Shown here one piece after another: positions 34,660 to 42,700 of a stretch of 64,000 nt of DNA. Location of the stretch: positions 2,604,001 to 2,668,000 of the forward strand of contig NZ_CP119573.1 of NCBI RefSeq assembly GCF_029278605.1, written 5' to 3'. The notes beneath the pieces are model-generated. The model searched no databases. It was not told the DNA's origin and saw only the letters and a list, made by a program, of their open reading frames with translations. How positions within the stretch are numbered: position 1 is the stretch's first letter; each line of letters opens with the position of its first letter. The position numbers and the translations under genes were made by a program. The DNA is from Cupriavidus sp. WKF15. Its GTDB lineage: Bacteria > Pseudomonadota > Gammaproteobacteria > Burkholderiales > Burkholderiaceae.

Positions 34660-35811
34660 TCAGGCCACCGCGCTCAGCTTGCGGCCCTGCTTGCGGAAGT
34701 GCGGAATCACGTGCTCGCCGATATTGCGGATGGTTTCGAGCTGCGCCCATTGCGGCACCGTGCCCATCTGGCAGATGAACAGGATCTCGTCGGCACCGGC
34801 GTCGATCAGGCGCTGCACGTAGCCGATGCAGTCATCCACGGTGCCGTAGGCGTGGTTCGGGTTCAGCATCATCATCGACGGGTCGCTGAAGTCCACCGAG
34901 ACCTTCTCGGATGCGAACCTGGTGTTGATGACGGCCTTGCCCTGCGCGTCAGTAGCGGTGACATGCTCGTCGTCCCACTTCGACGGGTCGGGGCGCTCGC
35001 CGCCGGCGTACCAGTACGACAGCGATTCCATGAAATAGCGCTGCCCCTTGATGCCGATCTTGCGCGCGGCCAGGCCATCGTCGAGCACGATGGTCGGGCA
35101 CAGTGCCGCCAGGTGCTGGTGCGGGCGGAAGCCGACCTGGTCCTCGGCCTTGCGGCTCGCCCACGCGCTGCGGTAAATCTCGTTCTTCTTGGCGACATCC
35201 TCGGGGCCGCCGAAGCCGAGCACCAGCGCGCCCATGCCGCGCGCGCCGGCGCGTTGCAGCGTGTCGGCATTGGTGCAGGCCAGGTACATCAGCGGGTGCG
35301 GGTCCTGGCGCGGCTTCGGGTGGATCGGACGGCGCGGGATCTTGATGAACTCGCCGTCGTGCTCGATCTCGTCCTGCGTCAGGATCTTCGGGATCAGGTA
35401 CATCGACTCGTCGATCATCGGGTACAGGCTGTTCAGGTCGTAGCCGAAGGTGCCGGCCTCCTGCTGGGTGCCGCCCTTGCCCACGCCGAAGTGCACGCGG
35501 CCGCCGGAGAGGATGTCGAGCGTGGCGATGCGCTCGGCCACCTTGACCGGATGGTTCATCGCGGGCGGCAGGCATACCACGCCGTGGCCGATGCCGATGC
35601 GCTGCGTGCGGCCGGCGACGAAGGCCAGGAACGTTTCGGGCGCGCTCATATGCGCGTAGTTGGTCAGCGCGGTGTGCTCGACCGCCCAGACCACGTCAAA
35701 GCCCATGTCCTCGGCCAGCACCACCTGTTCCATGATTTCATCGAACACCTTGTGGTCGCCGGCGCGCGAGGCATCGACGGTCTGTGCTTCATAGATCAGC
35801 GAAAAACGCAT
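34660..35811 (-). CDS. Luciferase-like (LLM class) flavin-dependent oxidoreductase
   Basis: This 383-residue TIM-barrel protein shows bacterial luciferase-family landmarks: VVWAVEHTAL near the N terminus, GIGHGVVCLPPAMNHPVKVAER, LDILSGGRVHFGVGKGG, and the C-terminal GTVDDCIGYVQRLIDAGADEI. The ATG has AGGGGA upstream. It is monocistronic and has its own regulon box (35905-35948), so it probably belongs to steroid metabolism, for example in Baeyer-Villiger-like or side-chain hydroxylation. No standard steroid pathway step requires it, so its reaction is open. Confidence 0.85.
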   Translation of the reverse strand: MRFSLIYEAQTVDASRAGDHKVFDEIMEQVVLAEDMGFDVVWAVEHTALTNYAHMSAPETFLAFVAGRTQRIGIGHGVVCLPPAMNHPVKVAERIATLDILSGGRVHFGVGKGGTQQEAGTFGYDLNSLYPMIDESMYLIPKILTQDEIEHDGEFIKIPRRPIHPKPRQDPHPLMYLACTNADTLQRAGARGMGALVLGFGGPEDVAKKNEIYRSAWASRKAEDQVGFRPHQHLAALCPTIVLDDGLAARKIGIKGQRYFMESLSYWYAGGERPDPSKWDDEHVTATDAQGKAVINTRFASEKVSVDFSDPSMMMLNPNHAYGTVDDCIGYVQRLIDAGADEILFICQMGTVPQWAQLETIRNIGEHVIPHFRKQGRKLSAVA

Positions 35812-35904
35812 TGCAGTCCCCTTCCCTGGCATTGATGGTTCAGGACCGCCGCCGGGACGCCGCCGGATGCCGCGCCTCGGGCCGGAAGCGGCCTGTGTGC
35901 TTGC

Positions 35905-35948
35905 AGTGTGGTCGGCGCAAGGCGTTGCAACATCGTCTGATTGGATTA
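35905..35948 (-). promoter_or_regulatory. Regulon box upstream of the luciferase-like gene
   Basis: The minus-strand box TAATCCAATCAGACGATG (35931-35948) is followed by 20 bp and CACACT (35905-35910), a weak -10. On the plus strand a TATCAT (35971-35976) follows the same box by 22 bp, so the divergent VOC gene may also be driven from here. Confidence 0.55.
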
Positions 35949-36032
35949 TGAGCACTCGATGGCGCATCCCTATCATTGGCCGCGGGCCTCAGTTCAACAT
36001 CACGCCCGTTCATCGAAGGGACCAAGGACATC

Positions 36033-36377
36033 ATGCAAGCCAGACTATTGCTTTACCCCGTCGCGGATATCGACACCGCGCTGCCGTTTTTCACCGAAGG
36101 GCTCGGGCTGCCTGTGAAGTTTCGCGACGGCGACCGCTATTGCGCGCTCGATGCGGGGGCTTTGACGCTGGCGCTTGTGGCCGGCGAAGAGAGACTGGTG
36201 GAGCAGCCGGCGCTGGCGTTCAGGGTGGGGGAAGGACAGGAGATCGACGCAGCCATTGCGCGGCTGGTGGATGCGGGTGCCACCGTGACGATGCCTGCGG
36301 CGCCGGGTCCGCATGAGACGCGCGCGGTGCTGCAGACCCCGCAGGGTTTTGCACTGGTGCTCAGCGGGAAGCGTTGA
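36033..36377 (+). CDS. Small VOC/glyoxalase-fold protein
   Basis: This 114-residue single-domain vicinal-oxygen-chelate protein has LLLYPVADIDTALPFFTEGLGL at the start and an FALVLSGKR end. Metal-binding residues are not clearly placed, so it may be a binding or resistance protein rather than an enzyme. AAGGA precedes the ATG at 36033. It is transcribed divergently from the luciferase-like gene. Composite repeat copy 2 begins immediately after its stop. Confidence 0.8.
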   Translation: MQARLLLYPVADIDTALPFFTEGLGLPVKFRDGDRYCALDAGALTLALVAGEERLVEQPALAFRVGEGQEIDAAIARLVDAGATVTMPAAPGPHETRAVLQTPQGFALVLSGKR

Positions 36378-37175
36378 TTGGTGTGTCGTGCTTGGCAAGC
36401 GCTGCTGTTTCGCCGGCGTAGCCGGCGGGGGCTTTGTGGCTATGACTGGCTCGTCGTGCTTGGCGGGCGCCGCTGTTTCGCCGGCGTAGCCGGCGACCTA
36501 CTTCTTGTCCGAGCGACAAGAAGTAGGCAAGAAGCGCGTCGCCTGGCGGCTGGCCATCAACGATACGCTTCTTGTGTTCAAGCGGCTTTGGTCTCGCGAG
36601 GCTTGGTTGCCCGTTCGACCCTGCTACGCATAGTGATTCAGAACCAGTGCCTGCGATAACCGGCTCTTGTACGATCCCCATGTAGGGCTCGGGTACAGCG
36701 TTCCAACAGCGTCAGTGGTCGGACGCCTTCGGCTGCGCTGCGCGCGCGTCCTAGTCGGTCGGCCACAGGCATCAACGTCGCTGGCACCGAAGGTCTGTTC
36801 CCTCGCGCATGGCGATGCGCGCGAGCAAACTGCTGGGGGATGAGTTGGCTGCGGCCTGCGTGCCCAGGCTACTGAGCCGCGCGTAGCGCAGCGAAGGCGA
36901 TGATGCGATACCTGCCAGGAGCAGGGACCACGGACAGTTTCGGGGCTCGTTCAATCAGCGCTCTAATCCTGCCCACGGACGTGCACCACGCGGCAGGCAG
37001 CCAGGCAGACTCTGAAGCCCATACCCGTACAACACCCGCAGCACACTACGATCAATATTCGCCCGCTAGGGCAAGTAAACGCGCTTCTTGCCTACTTCTT
37101 GTCGCTCGGACAAGAAGTAGGTCGCCGGCTACGCCGGCGAAACAGCGGCGCATGCCAGGAACGACAACCAACTCC
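36378..37175. repeat. Composite intergenic repeat, copy 2 (with inverted ends)
   Basis: This 0.8-kb non-coding region carries two copies of the end module in opposite orientation, about 36470-36540 and 37079-37155. Each has the CGCCGGCGTAGCCGGCG palindrome and a 13-bp hairpin, CCTACTTCTTGTC / GACAAGAAGTAGG (36497-36527 and 37091-37121). Between them lie block B reversed (about 36538-36770) and block A reversed (about 36840-37078), both shared with the other copies. A tandem partial end module lies at 36385-36449. The ~70-bp inverted ends resemble a non-autonomous mobile element. Small frames inside are not credible genes. Confidence 0.82.
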
Positions 37176-37192
37176 ATCCCAAGAACCAACCT

Positions 37193-38380
37193 TCATCCCA
37201 ACGAAATCACACTACTCAACAGCATCCGCACCAACGTAGCCTGACGGGTCACGCCAGTCTTGGAGAAAATCGCCCGCAGATGCGCGCGTGCCGTGTTCTT
37301 GCTGATGCCCAGTTCATCAGCGGCTTCATCAAGCGTAAGCCCATTGGCAAGCTGCAGCGCCAGCTGCGTTTCCGCCGGCGTGAAATCAAACAGCTGGCGC
37401 ACCACGTCGTGGGAAGCCTGCGAGCGCCGCTCCGGATCACGGATAAACACCACGCACGCCGGACGCTTGCGATTGTCCTCCGACCACTCGCTGAGCGGGA
37501 TCGTGCGGATCAGCACGCCCAGCCGGGCGTTGCCCGACGGGCGCGTGATCGACATCGCTTCCATCAGCGCCGGCGTGGTGCCCAGGTGGCCCATCATCGC
37601 CTGGCGCAGCAGCCGCTGGAACTTGCGGTTCTCCTGGCCGTATTCCACGTCCAGCCCGCCCTTGGAGATGCGGATGCCGTCCCTGGCGCCAAGGATCTCG
37701 TCGGCGGCGGCGTTGGTCTTGATGATGGTGCCGGATTCGTCGAGGATCACCATGCCGACCAGCATGCGGTCGATGGCGCTGGCATAGACGGTGCGCTCCG
37801 ATTCCACCACGTCGATGCGCGAGTGCAGATCCACCGCGCGCTTCAGATGCGGCAGCAGCGCCGTGCACAAGGCCTTGTCCGCGGTGGAGAAATTCGGGCT
37901 GTCGATATTGCGGCACAGGCGGAAGCGGCATTCCACGCCGTCATCGGTGCGCAGGTCGGCACCGAGGATGTAGCGGATGCCAACGTCCTTCAGGAACTGC
38001 TGGTAGATCTCGCTCTGACACCACACGCCCGGCCCGAGGTGTTCGTCGATCGTCACCACGCGGTCCGACGGCAGGCCGATGAAGGGATCGAGCGCGTAGT
38101 AGTAGTTGTTGTAGGAGGTCTCGCCCGCAAGCGTCGAGCCCCCGTGCTCGGACACATTGACCATCAGCCCGGGCCGGTCGGTGGCCGGCGAACGCAGGAT
38201 CAGCGTGGCGTAGTTGGCGTTGAGCTGGCGGCGGATGTGCTCCAGCGCCTTGCCCCAGGGCACCTGCTCCATCGGGCCCTGGTAGATGTCGCCCAGCAGC
38301 GCGCTGAATTCCGACAGCGACACCGTCGTTTGCGCGAACAGGTGTGCGGCGGCCTGGTTGTGGCTAACCTCCATCAGCAT
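37193..38380 (-). CDS. TeiR-like LuxR-type transcriptional regulator 2
   Basis: This 395-residue regulator is closely related to regulator 1 (19929-21116). It has the same LuxR C-terminal helix-turn-helix (FDFTPAETQLALQLANGLTL, SKNTARAHLRAIFSKTGV), the same sensor block (YYYALDPFI, GIRYILGADLRTDDGVECRF) and the same PAS-like middle. The ATG at 38380 has GGAG 9 bp upstream and yields the same length as regulator 1. Its promoter has a TATAAT and an inverted repeat but no regulon box. It is divergent from the SDR-esterase operon. Confidence 0.88.
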   Translation of the reverse strand: MLMEVSHNQAAAHLFAQTTVSLSEFSALLGDIYQGPMEQVPWGKALEHIRRQLNANYATLILRSPATDRPGLMVNVSEHGGSTLAGETSYNNYYYALDPFIGLPSDRVVTIDEHLGPGVWCQSEIYQQFLKDVGIRYILGADLRTDDGVECRFRLCRNIDSPNFSTADKALCTALLPHLKRAVDLHSRIDVVESERTVYASAIDRMLVGMVILDESGTIIKTNAAADEILGARDGIRISKGGLDVEYGQENRKFQRLLRQAMMGHLGTTPALMEAMSITRPSGNARLGVLIRTIPLSEWSEDNRKRPACVVFIRDPERRSQASHDVVRQLFDFTPAETQLALQLANGLTLDEAADELGISKNTARAHLRAIFSKTGVTRQATLVRMLLSSVISLG

Positions 38381-38779
38381 TTCCTCTGTCTCCATTGTGG
38401 CGTGCGCAGCGCCCCGGGCATGCCGGACGGCTGGCCTGCTGCGGGCTCTCTGGCCCTTTTTTGTGCCCCGATTATAGGGACGGCAAGGGGTCGCGGCTTG
38501 CCCCTTGCCTTCATGGTTTGCCCTAGTCGAAACCGGCTCCGGGTGCGGGCCGGACTAGTCTCGCGGGACAGGGCAAATCGTCACGCGCCCGCGGCGCGAA
38601 GACATACTCCAAACAGACTAAGGACAGACCCAGGCTTACCTGGCCAAGGGCAAACCCTAGCCATCGCATGGCGCCCCTGCGCCCTACCCAAACAGACGAT
38701 GCCACGCCGGCGTGCCGCCGCTAAAAGACAGCCATGGGCGTCGATCCGCGCCGCCCTCTTTCCACGGAGAACGACCACC
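38381..38779. promoter_or_regulatory. Divergent control region between LuxR regulator 2 and the SDR-esterase operon
   Basis: This 399-bp gene-free stretch holds a minus-strand TATAAT for regulator 2 (38471-38476, again within GTCCCTATAAT). A perfect 9-bp inverted repeat, GGCAAGGGG / CCCCTTGCC, lies at 38482-38509, just upstream of that -10. A pair of distant 8-bp arms, TTTGCCCT and AGGGCAAA (38517-38524, 38570-38577), surrounds two CTAGTC-like sites. The plus-strand regulon box of the SDR operon is at 38684-38701. Confidence 0.6.
38684..38727 (+). promoter_or_regulatory. Regulon box and promoter of the 38780 SDR operon
   Basis: CTACCCAAACAGACGATG (38684-38701) keeps the AGACGATG half and the central CC-A of the consensus. 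After 20 bp comes TAAAAG (38722-38727), then 52 bp to the ATG. Confidence 0.6.
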
Positions 38780-39589
38780 ATGGCGGCAAACCCGCGGCTG
38801 CAGGCCGCAGTAATCACCGGAGCGGGCGGCGGCATCGGCCGCGCGCTGGCACAGGCCCTGGCCGCGCAGGGATATGCGCTGGCGCTGGCGGATATCGACG
38901 CCGAAGCGCTCGAAGCGACGCGCGCGGCGCTTGCTGCCCAGGGGGCGACCGTGATCGCCATTCCTACCGATGTGTCCGACGCGCGGCAGATCGAGCACTT
39001 GTGCGCCGAGAGCTTCCTGCGCCTGGGCCATATCGACCTGCTCATCAACAACGCCGGCGTGCTCGCCACCGGCCGTTGCTGGGAACTGGCGCCGGAGGTG
39101 TTCGAGCGCGTGCTGCGCGTCAACCTGTGGAGCGTGCTGCACGCGCTGCGCTGCTTCGTGCCGCGCATGGCGGCGCAAGGCTCGGGTCATATCGTCAATA
39201 TCGCGTCAATGGCCGGCCTGGCCGTCGGACCATGGCTGGCGCCCTACACGCTGTCCAAGCAGGGCGTGGTCGCACTGAGCGAAGGGCTGGCGCTGGAACT
39301 GCAGGCGGCCGGTATGCCGGTCAAGGTGTCCGTGGTCTGCCCCGGCCCGGTGGCCACCAGCATCGCGGCGGACCTGAACGGCGCCGGGCCGGAGGAAGTG
39401 AACCAGATGAACGGTGCGCTGCGCGGCGGCATCGCCGCCGGCCTGCCCCCTGACGAGGCCGCGCGCGTGATCCTGGATGGCGTGGCGGCCGGACAGTTCT
39501 GGATCCTGCCGCACGAGCAGGCCGTGCACGCGGCGATGGCGCGCGCGCAAGGCATTGCCGCCGGCACACCGCCGGCATTCTCGCTCTGA
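38780..39589 (+). CDS. SDR-family oxidoreductase
   Basis: This 269-residue classical SDR has TGAGGGIG, NNAG, IASMAGLA with the serine, and YTLSK as the catalytic Tyr-Lys. GGAG lies 10 bp before the ATG at 38780. The C-terminal segment SIAADLNGAGPEEVNQMNG and LPPDEAARVILDG is typical of SDRs acting on hydrophobic alcohols. It leads a three-gene rightward operon with an esterase and the RibBA-like gene and has a regulon box. A steroid alcohol or ketone substrate is inferred. Confidence 0.87.
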   Translation: MAANPRLQAAVITGAGGGIGRALAQALAAQGYALALADIDAEALEATRAALAAQGATVIAIPTDVSDARQIEHLCAESFLRLGHIDLLINNAGVLATGRCWELAPEVFERVLRVNLWSVLHALRCFVPRMAAQGSGHIVNIASMAGLAVGPWLAPYTLSKQGVVALSEGLALELQAAGMPVKVSVVCPGPVATSIAADLNGAGPEEVNQMNGALRGGIAAGLPPDEAARVILDGVAAGQFWILPHEQAVHAAMARAQGIAAGTPPAFSL

Positions 39590-39622
39590 AGCAGACTTCC
39601 CCAATACATAGCAGGAGACAAG

Positions 39623-40600
39623 ATGCCGCTCGATCCCCAGGCCCGCGCCATGCTGGAGGCCATGGCCGCCATGCCCCGCCCCGACTTCACAACGCTGCGC
39701 GCCGCCGACTACCGCGCCGCGCTGGCGGCCATGCCTGGCTTCGCGCCCGGCGACGCCATCGCCGCGCAACAGGACCTCACCATCGAGGGTGCCGACGGGC
39801 CGCTGCCGGCCCGCCTTTACCGGCCCGACCATCGGTCCGATGACAGCGCGGGGCTGCCGCTGGTGGTCTATTTCCACGGCGGGGGCTTTGTCCTGTGCGG
39901 ACTCGATTCGCACGACAACATCTGCCGCACCCTGGCGCGCCGCAGCGGTGCGCTGGTGCTGTCGGTGGACTACCGCCTGGCCCCCGAGGCACGCTTCCCG
40001 GCCGCCGCCGAAGACGCTGTCGCGGCCGTGCGCTGGTCCGCCGCGCATGCGGCGCAACTGGGCGCCGACCCGGCCCGGATCGCCGTGGCCGGCGACAGCG
40101 CCGGCGGCAACCTTGCCGCCGTGGCATGCCAACAACTGCGTGGCAGCGGCATCGCGCTGCGGCACCAGCTCTTGCTCTACCCCTACCTGGACTGCACCGA
40201 CGCCGCCACCGGCAGCGCCAGCTATCGCGCATGCAGCGAGGGCTACTTCCTCAGCGCGGCGGAACTGGACTGGTACCGCGCCCAATACCTGGCCCATCGC
40301 GCGGACGCCGCCGACGTTCGCGCCAGCCCGCTGCACCAGCGCGACCTGCACGGCTTGCCGCCTGCCACCATCATCACCGCCGAATTCGACCCGCTGCGCG
40401 ACCAGGGCGAAGCCTATGGCGAGGCCTTGCAGCGCGCCGGCGGCAGCGCCACCGTGCGGCGCTGGCCCGGCCAGTTCCATGGCTTCATGAGCATGCAGGG
40501 CGCAATCGACGCCGCGAGCGATGCGCTGGATGCGACGGCGGCGGCACTGCGCCAGGCCTGGAGTGACAACAGCAGTGCTAGCCGCCAGGAGGCAGCATGA
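39623..40600 (+). CDS. Hormone-sensitive lipase-family esterase
   Basis: This 325-residue alpha/beta hydrolase has the HSL oxyanion motif YFHGGGF, the nucleophile motif GDSAGGNLA, an acidic residue in TAEFDPLRDQ, and the histidine in GQFHGFMS. AGGAGA precedes the ATG. HSL-family esterases cleave short-chain and steroid esters. It is not an HsaD-type meta-cleavage product hydrolase, whose motif pattern differs. The stop overlaps the start of the next gene (ATGA). It could release steroids from esters or hydrolyse a lactone intermediate; both are inferences. Confidence 0.88.
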   Translation: MPLDPQARAMLEAMAAMPRPDFTTLRAADYRAALAAMPGFAPGDAIAAQQDLTIEGADGPLPARLYRPDHRSDDSAGLPLVVYFHGGGFVLCGLDSHDNICRTLARRSGALVLSVDYRLAPEARFPAAAEDAVAAVRWSAAHAAQLGADPARIAVAGDSAGGNLAAVACQQLRGSGIALRHQLLLYPYLDCTDAATGSASYRACSEGYFLSAAELDWYRAQYLAHRADAADVRASPLHQRDLHGLPPATIITAEFDPLRDQGEAYGEALQRAGGSATVRRWPGQFHGFMSMQGAIDAASDALDATAAALRQAWSDNSSASRQEAA

Positions 40601-41709
40601 GCGCGGCCAACGTACTGCCGCCGATGGCCGACGCTATGTCAGACGTACTGGCGGCACTGGCCGCGGGCCAGCGCGTGGTGGTGATCGAAGACGAAGCCGA
40701 CGAAGCCACCGGCTGCGTACTGGTTGCGGCCGAGCGCGCCACCGAGGCCGACGTCAACTTCATGGCCGCCGAGGCGCGCGGCCTGGTGTGCATGGCGATC
40801 ACCGAAGCGCGCCGCCAGCGGCTGCAGCTGCCGCCGATGGCGGCCAACCAGCGCCAGCGCGAACGCTACACGGTGTCGATCGAAGCGGCCACGGGCGTCA
40901 GCACCGGCATTTCCGCCGCGGACCGGGCCCTGACGCTGCGCGTGGCGGCAGCCGCGCATGCGCAGCCGCACGACCTGGTGCAGCCGGGCCATGTTTTCCC
41001 GGTGGTGGCACAGCCGGACGGCGTGCTGCGCCGCGCCGGCTTCGCCGAGGCCTGCTCCGACCTGCCCAGGCTGGCAGGACGCGTTGCGGCCGGTTCGTAT
41101 GCCATGCTGCTCGACGATGACGGCGACCTGCTGCGCGGCCCCGGCCTGCTGGCCTTTGCCCGGCGCCACGGCCTGCCGGCGGTTTCGATCAGCGGGCTGA
41201 TCCACCACCGCCTGCTGACCGAAGGCTCACTGCGCCGCACGCACACGCGCGAACTCGACACGCCTTACGGGCGCTTCACGGTGCATGCGTACCATGACGC
41301 GCCGGTCGACGCGCTCCATCTCGCGCTGGTGCTGGGTGCGCCCGATCCGCGCCAGCCCGTGCTCACACGCGTGCAGACCGTGGAAATGCAGCGCGACGTG
41401 CTGGCCTTCGGCACGCCGGCTCTGCCCGCCTGGAACCTGGAACGGTCGCTCGCGCGCATCGGCGCCGAGGGCTGCGGCGTACTGGTGCTGCTCGATGAAC
41501 GCGAGTCGCCGCAGCAGCGGGTGGAGCGGCTGGCGGCGCCGCCGTCGGCCGCACCCGCGCCGGCGTTCGCGCAAAGGGCACTGGGCGTCGGGGCGCAGAT
41601 CCTGCGCGACGTGGGCGCGCACAAGCTGCGACTGCTCAGCCATCCGGTGCCGTACCGTGCCGTCACCGGATTCGAGCTGGAGGTTACCGAGTTTGTCCCG
41701 CCGGCCTGA
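40597..41709 (+). CDS. Divergent RibBA-like protein (DHBP synthase/GTP cyclohydrolase II fold)
   Basis: This 370-residue protein aligns along both halves with RibBA. The DHBPS half has VNFMAAEARGLVCM, ATGVSTGISAADRA (T103), VQPGHVFPV (H132) and FAEACSDLPRLAG (E151). The acidic loop that should read DDEDRENEGD is EDEADEATGC (31-40), losing the R, one E and the D needed for catalysis. The C-terminal half lacks the zinc cysteines and the usual nucleotide motif of GTP cyclohydrolase II. It is therefore unlikely to make riboflavin precursors by the usual reactions. It is coupled to an esterase gene by an ATGA overlap, under a steroid-type box. Its role is unknown. Confidence 0.82.
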   Translation: MSAANVLPPMADAMSDVLAALAAGQRVVVIEDEADEATGCVLVAAERATEADVNFMAAEARGLVCMAITEARRQRLQLPPMAANQRQRERYTVSIEAATGVSTGISAADRALTLRVAAAAHAQPHDLVQPGHVFPVVAQPDGVLRRAGFAEACSDLPRLAGRVAAGSYAMLLDDDGDLLRGPGLLAFARRHGLPAVSISGLIHHRLLTEGSLRRTHTRELDTPYGRFTVHAYHDAPVDALHLALVLGAPDPRQPVLTRVQTVEMQRDVLAFGTPALPAWNLERSLARIGAEGCGVLVLLDERESPQQRVERLAAPPSAAPAPAFAQRALGVGAQILRDVGAHKLRLLSHPVPYRAVTGFELEVTEFVPPA

Positions 41710-42676
41710 TCAGGCCAGGCCCGCCAAAACAATCGGCAAAGCTGCGGGTGAAACGGTCCACATCGCTGTCGGCAAGGTGGTTGATGCCACCGGCCAGGCG
41801 CCGGCCGCCGCCGGTCTCGAAGCCGCGGCAAAAGTCCACCGCGCTGGTAGCGCTGTGCGCCGGCACCCGCACGCTGACGGCAAAGCCGCCGCCGGACTTC
41901 GGCGACAGCAGGCCAATCACATCGCCGGGGCGCCCGCGCACCAGCTCATTGGCCAGCACACCGATCGCGCGCCGCGCCCATGGCGCGTCGGGCAGCACCA
42001 GCAGCGCGGCACCGGGCACCTCATGCGCGGGCGACAGCCGCCGCGCGTGCGCCATGTCTTCCTCGTAGCCGTCGCACAGGGCCGCATAGGCGCCGCATTG
42101 CGCCGTGAATGCCAGGGGGTCCTCGAAGGGCAGCATGTGGAGCGCCAGTTCGGCGGGATCGAAATGCAGATCCGCCAGGCACTCGCCATAGGCGTTGTAG
42201 TTCAGGCAAGTGCCCAGGCGCTCCAGCATGGCGATCTGGCCAGCATCGAGCCCTGACTGCGCCGCCAGCGCCCGGGCCACGGCAGCCAGGTTGTCGCCGA
42301 ACGCGGCGGTGATTGCCCAGCGCCGGTGGCGCCCGCCGAGGTGGCGGTCGACCAGGATGCTGGTGCAGACCTCGGGTCCCTCGTCGATATGGGTGCGCAG
42401 GCAGCCATGGGCCGGCACTTCGCCGGCATGGTGGTGGTCGAAGTACTCCACGCTGGCACCGGCCGCGAGCAAGCGCAGCAGGCCGTCGCGGTTCTGGTCG
42501 AGCGAGATGTCGAGCGCGGTCACCGAATCGCCCGGCACGGCGTCGATGCGGTCGAGCAGCCGGATATCGCGCTTGACGCCGGTGACCAGGGTCACGTCGC
42601 CAGGGTTAGCCAGGCGCAGCTGCTGCTGCGCGCACAGGCCATCGGCGTCGCCGTTGAAGGCAATGTAGCGGGTCAT
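41684..42676 (-). CDS. DHH-family phosphoesterase
   Basis: This 330-residue protein has the DHH superfamily metal motifs: FNGDADGLCA near residues 8-17, ALDISLD (about 54-60), the DHHH motif at 80-83, and a glycine-rich C-terminal segment, SGGGFAVSVRVP with GGGRRLAGG. Such enzymes are exopolyphosphatases, cyclic-dinucleotide phosphodiesterases or nanoRNases. It lacks a RecJ-size extension. Its 3' end overlaps the convergent RibBA-like gene by 26 bp. It follows an SDR gene (42701) by 24 bp, in the same direction. Relation to steroid metabolism is not evident. Confidence 0.85.
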   Translation of the reverse strand: MTRYIAFNGDADGLCAQQQLRLANPGDVTLVTGVKRDIRLLDRIDAVPGDSVTALDISLDQNRDGLLRLLAAGASVEYFDHHHAGEVPAHGCLRTHIDEGPEVCTSILVDRHLGGRHRRWAITAAFGDNLAAVARALAAQSGLDAGQIAMLERLGTCLNYNAYGECLADLHFDPAELALHMLPFEDPLAFTAQCGAYAALCDGYEEDMAHARRLSPAHEVPGAALLVLPDAPWARRAIGVLANELVRGRPGDVIGLLSPKSGGGFAVSVRVPAHSATSAVDFCRGFETGGGRRLAGGINHLADSDVDRFTRSFADCFGGPGLIRPAGQTR

Positions 42677-42700
42677 GGCAATGGCTCAGGGGTCGTGGGG

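Noticed and set aside
36378..36659. Short frames inside repeat copy 2 (and similar ones at 51888-52157 and 26522-27457)
   Set aside because: They follow the repeat sequence, differ in frame and length between copies, and have no SD sequence or conserved protein pattern.
37280..38779. Plus-strand open frame extending upstream of the 38780 SDR through the LuxR regulator 2 gene
   Set aside because: It overlaps the well-supported LuxR gene in the opposite strand; the SDR motifs only begin at 38780.
39623..40600. HsaD (meta-cleavage product hydrolase) identity for the alpha/beta hydrolase
   Set aside because: The HGGG oxyanion motif and GDSAGG nucleophile are of the hormone-sensitive lipase family, not the C-C hydrolase family.
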